A stretch of 64,000 nt of DNA from Rhodobacteraceae bacterium HLUCCO07 (lineage in GTDB: Bacteria; Pseudomonadota; Alphaproteobacteria; Rhodobacterales; Rhodobacteraceae): NCBI GenBank assembly GCA_001314705.1, contig LJSU01000028.1, positions 62,001 to 126,000 on the forward strand. Reading direction: 5' to 3'. The first letter of the stretch is position 1. Each line of letters starts with the position of its first letter. This document shows positions 1 through 8,474 of this stretch, piece after piece. Below the pieces are notes generated by a model, which had not been told where the DNA came from, did no database searches, and saw nothing but the letters and a program-made list of their open reading frames with translations. Position numbers and translations under genes: made by a program.

Positions 1-450
1 CCCGACGCGGTCGACAAGGTGCGCGAACATATCGACGACGCTCTTTCCAAGGGCGGCAAGATCACCTTCGGCGGCAGCCAGCACAATTTGGGCGGCACCT
101 TCTTCCAGCCCACGATCATCACCGGCGCCACGCAGGAGATGCAGGTCGCTACCGACGAAACCTTTGGCCCCATGGCCCCGCTCTTCAAGTTCGAGGACGA
201 GGACGAGGTCATTGCCATGGCCAATGACACGATCTTCGGTCTCGCGTCGTATTTCTATGCCAAGGATCTGTCCCGCGTCTACAAGGTGGCCGAGGCGTTG
301 GAATACGGTATCGTCGGCGTCAACACCGGCATCATCTCGACCGAGGTCGCGCCCTTCGGCGGGGTCAAGCAATCTGGCCTTGGCCGCGAAGGCTCAAGCC
401 ACGGCATCGACGAGTTTCTCGAGATGAAATACATCTGCATGTCGGTCTGA
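1..450 (+). CDS. gabD: NAD(P)-dependent succinate-semialdehyde dehydrogenase, C-terminal part (cut by window edge)
   Basis: The reading frame is open from the first base, so the gene begins upstream of the window and only about 149 C-terminal residues are present. They match the end of the aldehyde dehydrogenase fold: the catalytic-domain signature with TDETFGP near residue 55, the nucleotide-gating AMANDTIFGLASY stretch, and the tail EVAPFGGVKQSGLGREGS that is typical of GabD-type succinate-semialdehyde dehydrogenases. This enzyme oxidises succinate semialdehyde to succinate at the end of the GABA shunt. The catalytic Cys lies upstream, outside the window. Other semialdehyde dehydrogenases of the same subfamily (for example glutarate semialdehyde) cannot be excluded. 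The dehydrogenase family is certain; the substrate is inferred. Confidence 0.85.
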   Translation, partial: PDAVDKVREHIDDALSKGGKITFGGSQHNLGGTFFQPTIITGATQEMQVATDETFGPMAPLFKFEDEDEVIAMANDTIFGLASYFYAKDLSRVYKVAEALEYGIVGVNTGIISTEVAPFGGVKQSGLGREGSSHGIDEFLEMKYICMSV

Positions 451-559
451 TCCGACATCGGCGGGGAATGCATTGGAGCGTGCATTTTGTGTCAATCCTC
501 TCGCGCCCGGACGAAACCGGCCTAGACTGGGGCATCTCGTCTTGCAAAAGAGATGCCCC

Positions 560-1789
560 ATGCTCCGCTCCTTCGCCGCGATTTTGGCAACCTGCCTCGC
601 CCTGTCGCTCGACGCGCAGGAGGCGACCCGTGATATCACCGGATCGCTGACATATCTGACGCGCATCGCCCTGCCGCCCGATGCCGAGGTTTCCGTCGCC
701 GCGCGCGGTGCCTTTGACACGGTGCTGGGCGAAGTCCGGTTCGACACCGACGGGAATCAGGTGCCGCTGCCGTTCTCTCTGACCGTTCCCGACGGTCTTT
801 CCGGGCATGTCGAAGCGCTCATCCACGTCGGCGGTGCGCCGCGCTGGATCATCCGCGACATTCTCTTTGACGCGAGTGACGGGCCGGTCGACCTGGGCGA
901 ATTGGAGCTTGCGCCGATCACGCCGTTGGCCTTTGCAACGAAATACGATTGCAATGGCCGGCGGGTCACCTTGGGTGTCCTGAGTGACCGCGCGGTGCTG
1001 CGCGTGGACGGGCGCGATTTCGCGATGCAGGAGGCCGTTTCCGCCTCGGGTACACGGTATGCCGCCTCGGACGGGTCCGACACCGAATTCTGGTCCAAAG
1101 GCGACACGGCGATGCTGACCCTCGAAGGTCAGGACATGGGTCAATGTGTCAAAGCAATGCCCGAACCGCCCCTCTACCGTGCCGGCGGGAATGAACCCGG
1201 CTGGCATGTGCGGATCGGGGCCGATACGGTCGACCTCACTGCTGATTACGGTGCGCTGAGCCTGACCGCACCTCGCCCGGACGTGCAGGTCTCCCCCGGT
1301 GCCTATTTCTTCGACATGCCACAGCTCGATGCGCGCCTGACCGTGAAGGAACGACTCTGCTACGACGCAGCAACCGGGATGCCATATCCGCACACCGCCA
1401 CGCTCATGCTCGAAGATCACAACCTGAAAGGATGCGGCGGGAACCCGGGTAAGCTTTTGACCAGTGCCGAATGGCACATCGACGTTATCGCGGGGCAAGG
1501 CGTGATCGGGGATACAGAGATCACCATCGCCTTCGGACCTGATATGCGTATTTCGGGGTATACAGGCTGCAACCGCTTCATGGGCGGGTACAAACTGACC
1601 TGCGAGGGGCTGCGGCTTGGCCAGTTGGGGGTGACGATGATGGCGTGCCCCGAGGCGCAAATGGCGCAGGAACGCCGCGTTCTCGACGCGCTGGACGAGG
1701 TGCGACGGTTTGACATCGAAGCCAGCGGCAGACTGCTTCTTGTGGGCGTCGCCGAGGATGGGCCCCTCATGGCCGCCCATCGGCCCTGA
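560..1789 (+). CDS. exported multi-domain envelope protein: YscW/YbaY-like + MliC-like + GNEPGW + META (HslJ) modules
   Basis: 409 residues starting MLRSFAAIL; an in-frame TTG-type frame extends upstream, but this ATG gives a clean signal peptide ending near SLDAQ (residue 20). Four modules can be read in order: residues about 24-120 resemble the YbaY/YscW lipoprotein domain (SGxxTYLxRIALPPDA); 125-195 resemble the MliC lysozyme-inhibitor fold (YDCNGRRV, with a Cys pair at the ends); 205-290 begin with GNEPGWHVRI, the hallmark of an uncharacterised COG3650-like module; 300-405 are a META/HslJ domain (GYTGCNRFMGGY, MMACPEAQM). The protein is probably periplasmic, with roles in envelope stress or lysozyme tolerance; that role is inferred from the single-domain relatives. 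There is no lipobox Cys at the cleavage site. Confidence 0.75.
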   Translation: MLRSFAAILATCLALSLDAQEATRDITGSLTYLTRIALPPDAEVSVAARGAFDTVLGEVRFDTDGNQVPLPFSLTVPDGLSGHVEALIHVGGAPRWIIRDILFDASDGPVDLGELELAPITPLAFATKYDCNGRRVTLGVLSDRAVLRVDGRDFAMQEAVSASGTRYAASDGSDTEFWSKGDTAMLTLEGQDMGQCVKAMPEPPLYRAGGNEPGWHVRIGADTVDLTADYGALSLTAPRPDVQVSPGAYFFDMPQLDARLTVKERLCYDAATGMPYPHTATLMLEDHNLKGCGGNPGKLLTSAEWHIDVIAGQGVIGDTEITIAFGPDMRISGYTGCNRFMGGYKLTCEGLRLGQLGVTMMACPEAQMAQERRVLDALDEVRRFDIEASGRLLLVGVAEDGPLMAAHRP

Positions 1790-1808
1790 GGGGCGCAGCA
1801 TTTGAATT

Positions 1809-1832
1809 GCCCGGCCAGAGCATCGGCCGGGC
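1809..1832. terminator. GC-rich hairpin between convergent genes
   Basis: An 8-bp perfect stem GCCCGGCC / GGCCGGGC with an 8-nt loop lies between two genes that end towards each other. There is no long T tract on either side, so it is a plausible but weak bidirectional terminator. Confidence 0.4.
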
Positions 1833-1860
1833 CATTGTCAAGCGGGTCGAAACGTGCCGA

Positions 1861-2331
1861 TCAGTTGACGGTTTCCGCGTCAACCACATCTTTCTCGACG
1901 AGATCATCGCCCTTGGTGATGGTGATCCGGCGCGGTTTCAACGCTTCGGGGATTTCGCGGATCAGATCAATATGCAGCATCCCGTCAGTATGGGTTGCGC
2001 CCGTCACCTTGACATGATCCGCCAGTTGAAAGCGGCGCTCGAAGGCGCGGGTGGCAATGCCCCGGTGCAGATAGACGCGGTCTTCGCCCTCCTCGGCCTT
2101 GCGTGCCGAAACGATCAGCGCCCCCTCCTTGACCTCGACCGAAAGGTCGCTTTCGGCAAAACCGGCCACGGCGATCGAGATCCGATAGGCATCGTCGGCG
2201 GTCTTTTCGATGTTGTAGGGGGGGTAGGTGTTGGTTGTCATGTCGTTCGATATCACCCGGTCCAGCATCTCTGCGATCTGGTCAAAGCCAACGGTCGCAC
2301 GATAGAGCGGAGCAAGATCAAAATTGCGCAT
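1861..2331 (-). CDS. ibpA: small heat-shock protein, Hsp20/IbpA family
   Basis: 156 residues. The N-terminus has the IbpA-type LAPLYRATVGFDQ motif, followed by an alpha-crystallin domain from about residue 35 to 130 (NIEKTADDAYRISIAVAGF; the beta-strand motif GALIVSARK; HRGIATRAFERRFQLADHVKV) and a short C-terminal tail after the IPEALKPRRI strand that carries the conserved I-x-I/V-like anchor region. It acts as an ATP-independent holdase that keeps unfolding proteins in a state that ClpB/DnaK can resolubilise; clpB is in the same window at 10.9 kb. A strong ribosome site AAAGGAGG sits about 7 nt before the ATG. I did not find a CTTGAA-type heat-shock promoter immediately upstream, so its control is unclear. 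Confidence 0.9.
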   Translation of the reverse strand: MRNFDLAPLYRATVGFDQIAEMLDRVISNDMTTNTYPPYNIEKTADDAYRISIAVAGFAESDLSVEVKEGALIVSARKAEEGEDRVYLHRGIATRAFERRFQLADHVKVTGATHTDGMLHIDLIREIPEALKPRRITITKGDDLVEKDVVDAETVN

Positions 2332-3054
2332 GGGTCATCCTCCTTTGAGCGATAACATGTCATGTTGAGATCTTCCCATCGCGGGACAGACCACTTACTC
2401 GCCGAGGCCCTTGAAGGCGCCCCGACCACCCAGAAGTGGTGATGCGAATTTGCGGTGTCAAGTGCCCGGGCTCAGCCCTGTTCGCCCTGGAACTTGTCTC
2501 TGACAGCAGGTGGATCTCGCCCTCTTGACCGCTGCCTATTGTAGATTGCGTCAGGTCGCGGTCGGGACATAACTTTATTGATATTCGCGAGCGAGCGGAT
2601 GCAAATCGCCTTCGTGCTTGGCCATGACAGGTGGCAATTCCAACCCAAGCAAAATCACTGTGCCCCCGGACGATACCAAGACACGATGCGCGCCCGATGT
2701 TCCTGTGTTGCAGGAAACCGCGCGCCGCTGTCACCTCGCAATCAAGGGCCGTAGAACCCTGACCCCGCCCAGAAGGCCGCAAACGCTGTTCCAGGACAGT
2801 GCTTCGCCGCGGCTTTCTCCGTATGACGCGACGCTAAACTGTTCGTCCGGTCATATATCCAGTGCTTCGCTTGCTGGCTCAGCTTGGCTGCGATCAGAAT
2901 CTTGATGAAAAAACCCGGCCCGTGATCTCGACCCGGCCCAAAGCCTCCCATCCGGGTAGGTCGTGGCCCTTGACCTTCGCGAACCCGCGATTGGCCCCGC
3001 CCCACTCGGGCAGGGCTCGCCCAAGGCTGACTGTCATCACATGTCTCGTGGCAC
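2332..3054. other. gene-poor stretch of about 720 bp
   Basis: Only short overlapping open frames occur here, none with a convincing ribosome site, domain or codon pattern. One minus-strand stretch around 2740-2910 reads as a plausible protein-like segment (KILIAAKLSQQAKHWIYD...), which could be a remnant of a decayed gene. I recognise no RNA gene, repeat or mobile element. The 5' part presumably contains the promoter of the minus-strand heat-shock gene. Confidence 0.5.
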
Positions 3055-3876
3055 TCATGGCTTGATGAACTTCGCTCCGGTATCGCCGCGTGCACCCCCC
3101 ACGATGACACGCCGGGCCTGCTGTGATGACGAGTTTGCGTCCAGGCGCCCATTTCCGTTGGCCAGCTCGGCCTTGAGTAGCGCAATCGGTTCCTCGAGCG
3201 CGGTGCCAAGCGAAACAGGCGCGCCGTCAACTTCGGCCTTGGCTGACACGACCGACACGATCCGCACTGCACCGTCAATAAAACTCAACACAGGGGCGCC
3301 GCTCGATCCGTGATCAATTTCGCAGGACATCACGAGGACCCCTTGTTGCCGCGCCAGAACGCGGCACATTTCCTGTATCGACGGGGCTTCGGAGCGGTCC
3401 TTGGCATAGGACACAACGCCGATCCGATCGCCCTTTAGCGGGTGTACATCCGTGTCAAACGGTGTCACCGTGGTGTTGCGGACCGGGTGGTGCAACTCGA
3501 GTAGCGCCACGTCGTTGCGCACACGCGCGGCGTCATGCGCATCGTCAAAGCTGTAGTCGGGGTGAATCACCGCCCGCCTTACCCAGCGATACGCGGAGGC
3601 CCGCCCGTTGCGCCAGCCGGCCAGAAACTCGATCTTGGCATGGTCCACACGCGCCCCGCTTTGCTTATCGAACAGGCAATGCGCCGCGGTGAGCACCAGA
3701 TCGGGCGCGATCAGCGCCCCGGTGCAGAATCCCCTGCCATCTATATCGAGCCGCCCCACGGCCTCCCAGCCGCGCCCCTGATCGCCCGTATCCAACCGTT
3801 TCAGGCTTGTGTCCTGAGCCAGCCCGATCGACGCTGCAAGGCTCAGACCCAGTGAAAGCGACAGGATTTGAAACAT
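3055..3876 (-). CDS. exported trypsin-like serine protease (S1 family)
   Basis: 273 residues from the MFQILSLSLG start, chosen because it gives a signal peptide (cleavage after about residue 20) and a GGAGAG ribosome site; a longer in-frame start 33 nt upstream does not. The chymotrypsin-type catalytic triad is complete: His66 in LTAAHC, Asp122 in RNDVALLEL, and Ser192 in DHGSSGAPV. It therefore should be an active periplasmic or secreted endopeptidase, possibly of the V8/glutamyl-like branch common in Rhodobacteraceae. The last about 30 residues (NSSSQQARRVIVGGARGDTG) look like a flexible tail. Substrate is unknown. It stands alone, ending next to the gene-poor region and starting 55 bp from the end of glcF. 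Confidence 0.88.
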   Translation of the reverse strand: MFQILSLSLGLSLAASIGLAQDTSLKRLDTGDQGRGWEAVGRLDIDGRGFCTGALIAPDLVLTAAHCLFDKQSGARVDHAKIEFLAGWRNGRASAYRWVRRAVIHPDYSFDDAHDAARVRNDVALLELHHPVRNTTVTPFDTDVHPLKGDRIGVVSYAKDRSEAPSIQEMCRVLARQQGVLVMSCEIDHGSSGAPVLSFIDGAVRIVSVVSAKAEVDGAPVSLGTALEEPIALLKAELANGNGRLDANSSSQQARRVIVGGARGDTGAKFIKP

Positions 3877-3931
3877 GGGCTCTCCGGCAGGCCAGTACTT
3901 TCCCCGCAACTAGCCGGGATATGGGGCGAAA

Positions 3932-5227
3932 TTAGGGCGCATCGCCGGTCATTGCGCGGGGTTTCGGTCCACCTGTCGCCCAATCCAGCAATTCGACCGT
4001 GTGAACCACTGGCACATCCGTGCCCGATCCTATCTGCATCATGCAGCCGATATTTCCAGTGGCGATCACATCCGGCGTCTTGGCCTCCAATGTACAGATC
4101 TTGCGGATCTTGAGTTGCCCGGAAATCTCGGGCTGAAGAAGGTTATAGGTGCCTGCCGAGCCGCAGCACAGATGGCTGTCAGCGGGTTCGACCACCTCGA
4201 ATCCGGCACGTTTCAACAGATCCTTGGGGTGAGTCTTGATCTGCTGGCCATGTTGCAGCGAACACGCCGCGTGATAGGCTACGCGCAATGCCTTTTCCGC
4301 GCCTTCCGGCATATCCAGCCGGGCCAGAACCTCGCTTACATCCATCGCGACGTTGGCGACTTGCGCCGCCTCGTGTGCCAGAGGCTCATTGCGGAACATG
4401 TGGCCATAATCCTTGACGGTGGTGCCGCAACCGCTGGTGTTGATCACCACCGCGTCGAGGCCCTCGCCCTCCATCTCGGCCACCCAGGCACGGATGTTCT
4501 TTGCCGCAGCGGTATGGCTCTCGCTGGTCTTGCCCATGTGATGAGTGAGCGCACCACAGCATCCCGCCGCTCTGGCCACCACGACCTCGCAGCCAAGCCG
4601 GCGCAACAGGCGGATCGTGGCATCGTTGATGTCGGTGTTGAGTGCCTTTTGCGCACAGCCCGTCATCAGCGCGACGCGCATTCTGCGCTGGCCCTCGGCA
4701 GCAAATGTCTGCGGGTCGTCATTGCGGCTTACGGGTGGGATCACTTTCGGCGCCATCTCCAGCATGGCACGCAATCGCGCATCGGGGATGAACCGCCGGA
4801 ACGGCCGCCCGATCTTCGCCCCCAGCAGGGCCAGCCTGAAACGCCCCGGATAGGGCAGGATGCGGGCCAGAAGCCAGCGCAAGAAACGGTCACCCAAGGG
4901 GCGCTTGAAATTGGTCTCGATATACTCGCGCGCATGATCGACTAAATGCATGTAATGGACGCCGCTCGGGCAGGTGGTCATGCAAGCCAGGCAGGACAAG
5001 CAGCGGTCGATATGCTTGACCGTTTTCGGATCGGGAACGCGCTCGTTCTCGAGCATGTCCTTGATCTGGTAAATGCGCCCGCGCGGGCTGTCGAGCTCGT
5101 CACCCAGCACCTGATACGTTGGGCAGGTGGCAGTGCAGAACCCGCAATGGACACAAGACCGCAGGATCTGGTTCGCGCGCTGAGTGCCCGGGGCCTTTAA
5201 CTGCTCTTCTGTGAAATTCGTCTGCAT
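3932..5227 (-). CDS. glcF: glycolate oxidase iron-sulfur subunit GlcF
   Basis: 431 residues. Two [4Fe-4S] ferredoxin motifs are near the N-terminus (CVHCGFCTATCP at about 25-36 and CLSCLACMTTCP at about 75-86), followed by two CCG (DUF224) domains with ATGCCGA.. / CCGALTHHMG near residue 220 and LCCGSAGTYNLLQP near 350. GlcF passes electrons from the GlcD/GlcE flavin dehydrogenase to the membrane quinone pool while glycolate is oxidised to glyoxylate. It is the last gene of the minus-strand glcD-glcE-orf-glcF cluster, 6 nt after the small membrane protein, so almost certainly co-transcribed. Length fits the family (about 400-440). Confidence 0.95.
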   Translation of the reverse strand: MQTNFTEEQLKAPGTQRANQILRSCVHCGFCTATCPTYQVLGDELDSPRGRIYQIKDMLENERVPDPKTVKHIDRCLSCLACMTTCPSGVHYMHLVDHAREYIETNFKRPLGDRFLRWLLARILPYPGRFRLALLGAKIGRPFRRFIPDARLRAMLEMAPKVIPPVSRNDDPQTFAAEGQRRMRVALMTGCAQKALNTDINDATIRLLRRLGCEVVVARAAGCCGALTHHMGKTSESHTAAAKNIRAWVAEMEGEGLDAVVINTSGCGTTVKDYGHMFRNEPLAHEAAQVANVAMDVSEVLARLDMPEGAEKALRVAYHAACSLQHGQQIKTHPKDLLKRAGFEVVEPADSHLCCGSAGTYNLLQPEISGQLKIRKICTLEAKTPDVIATGNIGCMMQIGSGTDVPVVHTVELLDWATGGPKPRAMTGDAP

Positions 5228-5233
5228 CCCGCT

Positions 5234-5587
5234 TCACGTCCCTATTGCCAGCGACAGCCCGAACCAGGGTGCCGCCGTCGCCACCCCACCCAGTGCCGCA
5301 CTCCATTTCCGCATCATCGGCAGTCGCATGCGCAGCCGTAACGCCTGAACCGCGGTGGCAATCGTCATCACCCAGCCCAGCCATAGGCAGACCACTCCCC
5401 CAATGACCGAAAGCGGCCCCTGAGCCACATCCCGCAAAACCCAGGCCGCGACCAGAAGCCCCGCGACCGCGGCGACCCCGATGAATACCCGCCCACGCGA
5501 CGGGTGCGTCTGCGTCAGGCCGAGAAAGATCACCGGCCCGGCCGCGAAGATCACAAGATAAGCCAAGATAAACGCCATGATTATCAT
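5234..5587 (-). CDS. small membrane protein between glcE and glcF
   Basis: 117 residues, starting MIIMAFILAYLV; the first ATG overlaps the glcE stop by 4 nt (ATGA), and a second ATG 9 nt later is possible. Three to four hydrophobic segments are visible (about 3-22, 33-50, 56-78 and 95-115), separated by short basic loops such as RLRMRLPMMRKW. I recognise no named domain. Its position inside the glycolate oxidase operon, coupled at both ends, suggests it helps anchor or electronically connect the GlcDEF complex to the membrane; that is inference. The E. coli glc operon has no protein in this position. Confidence 0.75.
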   Translation of the reverse strand: MIIMAFILAYLVIFAAGPVIFLGLTQTHPSRGRVFIGVAAVAGLLVAAWVLRDVAQGPLSVIGGVVCLWLGWVMTIATAVQALRLRMRLPMMRKWSAALGGVATAAPWFGLSLAIGT

Positions 5588-6717
5588 CCCATCAACCCGG
5601 GGTTCAGAATACCCCTCGGGTCGAACCTATCGCGTAAAGCTTGCGAAATCTTTTGGATCGGTGCCGCCTCTGGCTGAAACACCGGCAAGCGCGCTCGCGT
5701 CTCCTTGCCGGCTCGGATCAGCGTTGCATGACCATCGAGCCCCTCCGGGCGCATGTCCGCGCCCTCTGGTCCCAGAGCCCAGACGAGACCACCGCTCCAG
5801 TCGTACTGCAGCGCCTGCGCACCCATTGCCCGCAGAGACGCGCCCAAAGCGGGCCCTGCCGTCGGGCGTACCGAATAGCGCCAGACATCACCCGCATGAT
5901 CGTGAAACGCCTTGACATCCCGCACGGCACTCCAGGTTTGCGCAATCTGTGCCTCGTCCCGCTCGACCTCCACCTTGCCGAACCCGTCCAGCAAATCGCC
6001 CAGCCGCTCGGCCCTGTAGGACACGCTGGCCTCGAACCCCTCGATCCGAAGCAATGTTGCCGCATTCTCGCCGGTGATATCAGCAGGAAGATGCGCCGCC
6101 CCCGTGACCTCGAATGGCGAGCGTAGCGCCGCACACATCGCTTCTCCCGCCCGGGCCTCGTCTAACCCGCCAAGACGCAGGACCGCCGCCGCCGGTGGCT
6201 CGGGCAGGACCTTGAAACTGACCTCGCTGAGAACACCAAGAGTGCCCCGGCTCCCGGCCATCAGCTTGACCAGATCGTAGCCAGTGACGTTCTTCATGAC
6301 CCGCCCACCATTCTTGAGGATACGCCCGGTTCCGTCGACGAATTTCACCCCCAAAAGGTAATCCCGGCAGGCCCCGGCTTGCACTCGCCGCGGCCCGCTC
6401 ACATTCGCAGCTACAACGCCACCGATCGTGGGTGCGCCTTTCGTACCGAGAAGCCCGCGATGATCCATCGGCTCGAAGGGCAGGCGTTGCCCCTCGGCGG
6501 CCAGCAACCGTTCGATCTCGGCAACCGGCGTGCCCGCCTTCACCACGAGGGTCAGCGCGCCGGGCTCGTATTCGACCACCCCGCTCAGCTTCGCCAAGGA
6601 AAGCGCCGCACCGTCCACGGGCCGCCCCACCGGCCGCGTGCCGCCCCCGATGATTTGCAGCGGCCCATCCGCGCCCGCTATCATCTTGCTTAGTTCACTC
6701 TCGGAAACCGGTTCCAT
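5584..6717 (-). CDS. glcE: glycolate oxidase FAD-binding subunit GlcE
   Basis: 377 residues. The PCMH-type FAD-binding domain fills the first about 170 residues (IIGGGTRPVGRPV, PFEPMDHRGLLGTKGAPTIGGV, NVSGPRR, then GGRVMKNVTGYDLVKLMAGSRGTLG). The C-terminal half is shorter and more variable than in GlcD and lacks the GlcD histidine-rich active-site motifs, as expected for GlcE. With GlcD and GlcF it forms the glycolate (D-lactate-type 2-hydroxyacid) dehydrogenase. It starts 56 nt after glcD and overlaps the following small membrane gene by 4 nt. Confidence 0.93.
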   Translation of the reverse strand: MEPVSESELSKMIAGADGPLQIIGGGTRPVGRPVDGAALSLAKLSGVVEYEPGALTLVVKAGTPVAEIERLLAAEGQRLPFEPMDHRGLLGTKGAPTIGGVVAANVSGPRRVQAGACRDYLLGVKFVDGTGRILKNGGRVMKNVTGYDLVKLMAGSRGTLGVLSEVSFKVLPEPPAAAVLRLGGLDEARAGEAMCAALRSPFEVTGAAHLPADITGENAATLLRIEGFEASVSYRAERLGDLLDGFGKVEVERDEAQIAQTWSAVRDVKAFHDHAGDVWRYSVRPTAGPALGASLRAMGAQALQYDWSGGLVWALGPEGADMRPEGLDGHATLIRAGKETRARLPVFQPEAAPIQKISQALRDRFDPRGILNPGLMG

Positions 6718-6773
6718 TCTTCATCCGACCTTCAAATACCTTGGGCGCCGTGGGCTTGACTCCCCCGGAGTGA

Positions 6774-8207
6774 TCATGCGGCCCGCCGCCCTGCCGATGC
6801 TGCCAGCGGAAATACCTTGGCCGGGTTGAGCAGCCATTTCGGGTCGAACACGTCCTTCACAGCCATCTGGATATCCAGATCATCCGGCGCGAACTGATCG
6901 AACATCAGGTCGCGCTTCTCGATCCCGACCCCGTGCTCACCGGTCAGACAGCCACCCACCTCGACGCAAAGCCGCAGGATGTCGGCCCCGAACGCCTCGC
7001 ACAGTTCCAGATCACCGGGCTTGTTGGCATCAAAAAGGATCAGCGGGTGCATGTTCCCATCGCCCGCGTGAAAGACATTGCCGACATCCAGACCGTATTC
7101 CTTCGACATCTCCCCGATACGGCGCAGCACGAAAGGCAGCTGGCTCACTGGGATCGTGCCGTCAAGGCACATGTAATCGTTGATCTGCCCCATCGCGCCA
7201 AAGGCCGATTTACGGCCCAGCCATATCCGCGCACTTTCTTCGGACGAGCGGCTCTCGCGCAGCTCAACCGGGTCATGCCGGCGGGCAATGTCGAGTATCA
7301 CCTCTAGCTGCTCGTCGATCTCGGCCTCGCTACCCTCGACCTCGACGATGAGAAGCGCCTCGCAATCGGGATATCCTGCCCCGGCAAAGGCTTCGGTCGC
7401 GCGAATACAGGGCCGGTCCATGAATTCGATCGCCACCGGCAGGACACCGGCCTTGATGATGTCCGACACAACCTCGCCGGCCACTTCCGAACTGTCATAG
7501 CCCATCAGAACAGGCCGTGCGCCCTCGGGCTTGTGCAATATGCGCAGCGTCGCCTCGGTCACCACACCCAATTGCCCTTCCGAGCCGCAGATCAGACCGA
7601 GCAGGTCATAGCCGCAGGCATCCAGATGCGCGCCGCCGATCTCGACCACCTCGCCATCCATCATCACCATGGTCACTCCCAGGAGGTTGTTGGTGGTCAC
7701 ACCGTATTTCAGGCAATGCGCCCCGCCAGAATTCATCGCGATATTGCCCGCAATGGCACAGGCGAGTTGCGAGGACGGATCTGGCGCATAAAAGAAATTT
7801 TCTTCCTCGACCGCCCCTGTCACGCTCAGGTTGGTACGGCCGGTCTGCACCCGGATCACCCTGTTGTCATAGTCGGTTTCGAGAATCTCGGTCATCCGCG
7901 CGACGCCCAGAATCACGCTGTCGGCGGTGGGCAGCGCTCCGCCCGCAAGTGAGGTGCCCGCCCCACGAGGCACCACCGGCACCCTCATCTCATGGCAGAT
8001 CCGCAGAACTGCCGCCACCTCATCGGTCGAAGATGGCAATACCACCGCCAGCGGCGCACAGCGATAGGCCGTCAGCGCATCGCATTCGTAGGCCCGTGTC
8101 TCGATGTCTTCGTGAATGATCGCGTCATTTGGCAGGAGTTCCATCAAGCGACTGATGAGCTGGGGCTTCTTGCCGATGACGCTACTATCCGGGGTGGGCA
8201 TTTCCAT
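6774..8207 (-). CDS. glcD: glycolate oxidase catalytic flavoprotein subunit GlcD
   Basis: 477 residues. FAD-binding type-4 domain at about 50-230 (VVPRGAGTSLAGGALP, MNSGGAHCLKYGVT, GSEGQLGVVTEATLRI) and the FAD-oxidase C-terminal domain with the metal/active-site motifs HAGDGNMHPLILFD (about 385) and GGCLTGEHGVGIEKRD (about 425). It oxidises glycolate to glyoxylate using FAD; electrons pass through GlcF. First gene of the cluster; a GGAGG ribosome site precedes the ATG. Roseobacters meet glycolate as a phytoplankton exudate, which fits a marine habitat. No adjacent GntR regulator gene is present. Confidence 0.95.
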   Translation of the reverse strand: MEMPTPDSSVIGKKPQLISRLMELLPNDAIIHEDIETRAYECDALTAYRCAPLAVVLPSSTDEVAAVLRICHEMRVPVVPRGAGTSLAGGALPTADSVILGVARMTEILETDYDNRVIRVQTGRTNLSVTGAVEEENFFYAPDPSSQLACAIAGNIAMNSGGAHCLKYGVTTNNLLGVTMVMMDGEVVEIGGAHLDACGYDLLGLICGSEGQLGVVTEATLRILHKPEGARPVLMGYDSSEVAGEVVSDIIKAGVLPVAIEFMDRPCIRATEAFAGAGYPDCEALLIVEVEGSEAEIDEQLEVILDIARRHDPVELRESRSSEESARIWLGRKSAFGAMGQINDYMCLDGTIPVSQLPFVLRRIGEMSKEYGLDVGNVFHAGDGNMHPLILFDANKPGDLELCEAFGADILRLCVEVGGCLTGEHGVGIEKRDLMFDQFAPDDLDIQMAVKDVFDPKWLLNPAKVFPLAASAGRRAA

Positions 8208-8224
8208 GGGAGCCTCCAGCCAAT

Positions 8225-8243
8225 TGGTAAAAAAATATAACCA
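8225..8243. promoter_or_regulatory. AT-rich TGGT/ACCA dyad upstream of glcD
   Basis: TGGT and ACCA arms are separated by 11 A/T bases, 18 bp before the glcD start, in otherwise GC-rich DNA. GntR/FadR-type regulators of hydroxyacid operons often use TGGT...ACCA sites, but the spacer here is longer than usual. The call is tentative. Confidence 0.25.
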
Positions 8244-8474
8244 CTCGTTCAGGAAGGCAAGCGCAATTCAGTTTTCATGGAGAAAGCGGGGCGACCCATC
8301 GCTCAATCCCGCGTCAGGCGACGCCGAAAACCCACACCGCAATGAACGATGCCAGAACGTGGAATGCCATTCCGGGCCCTGCAACACGGTCACCATTGTG
8401 ATATAGTGCAGTCACAGCCCAACATTCGAGCAATGCTCGCACTCACCTCTTGGCCTCGGTGCATTGATTTGAAG

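Noticed and set aside
365-1801. 478-residue open frame on the minus strand
   Set aside because: It is antisense to the multi-domain envelope protein, is His/Arg-rich and has no domain; an artefact of high GC.
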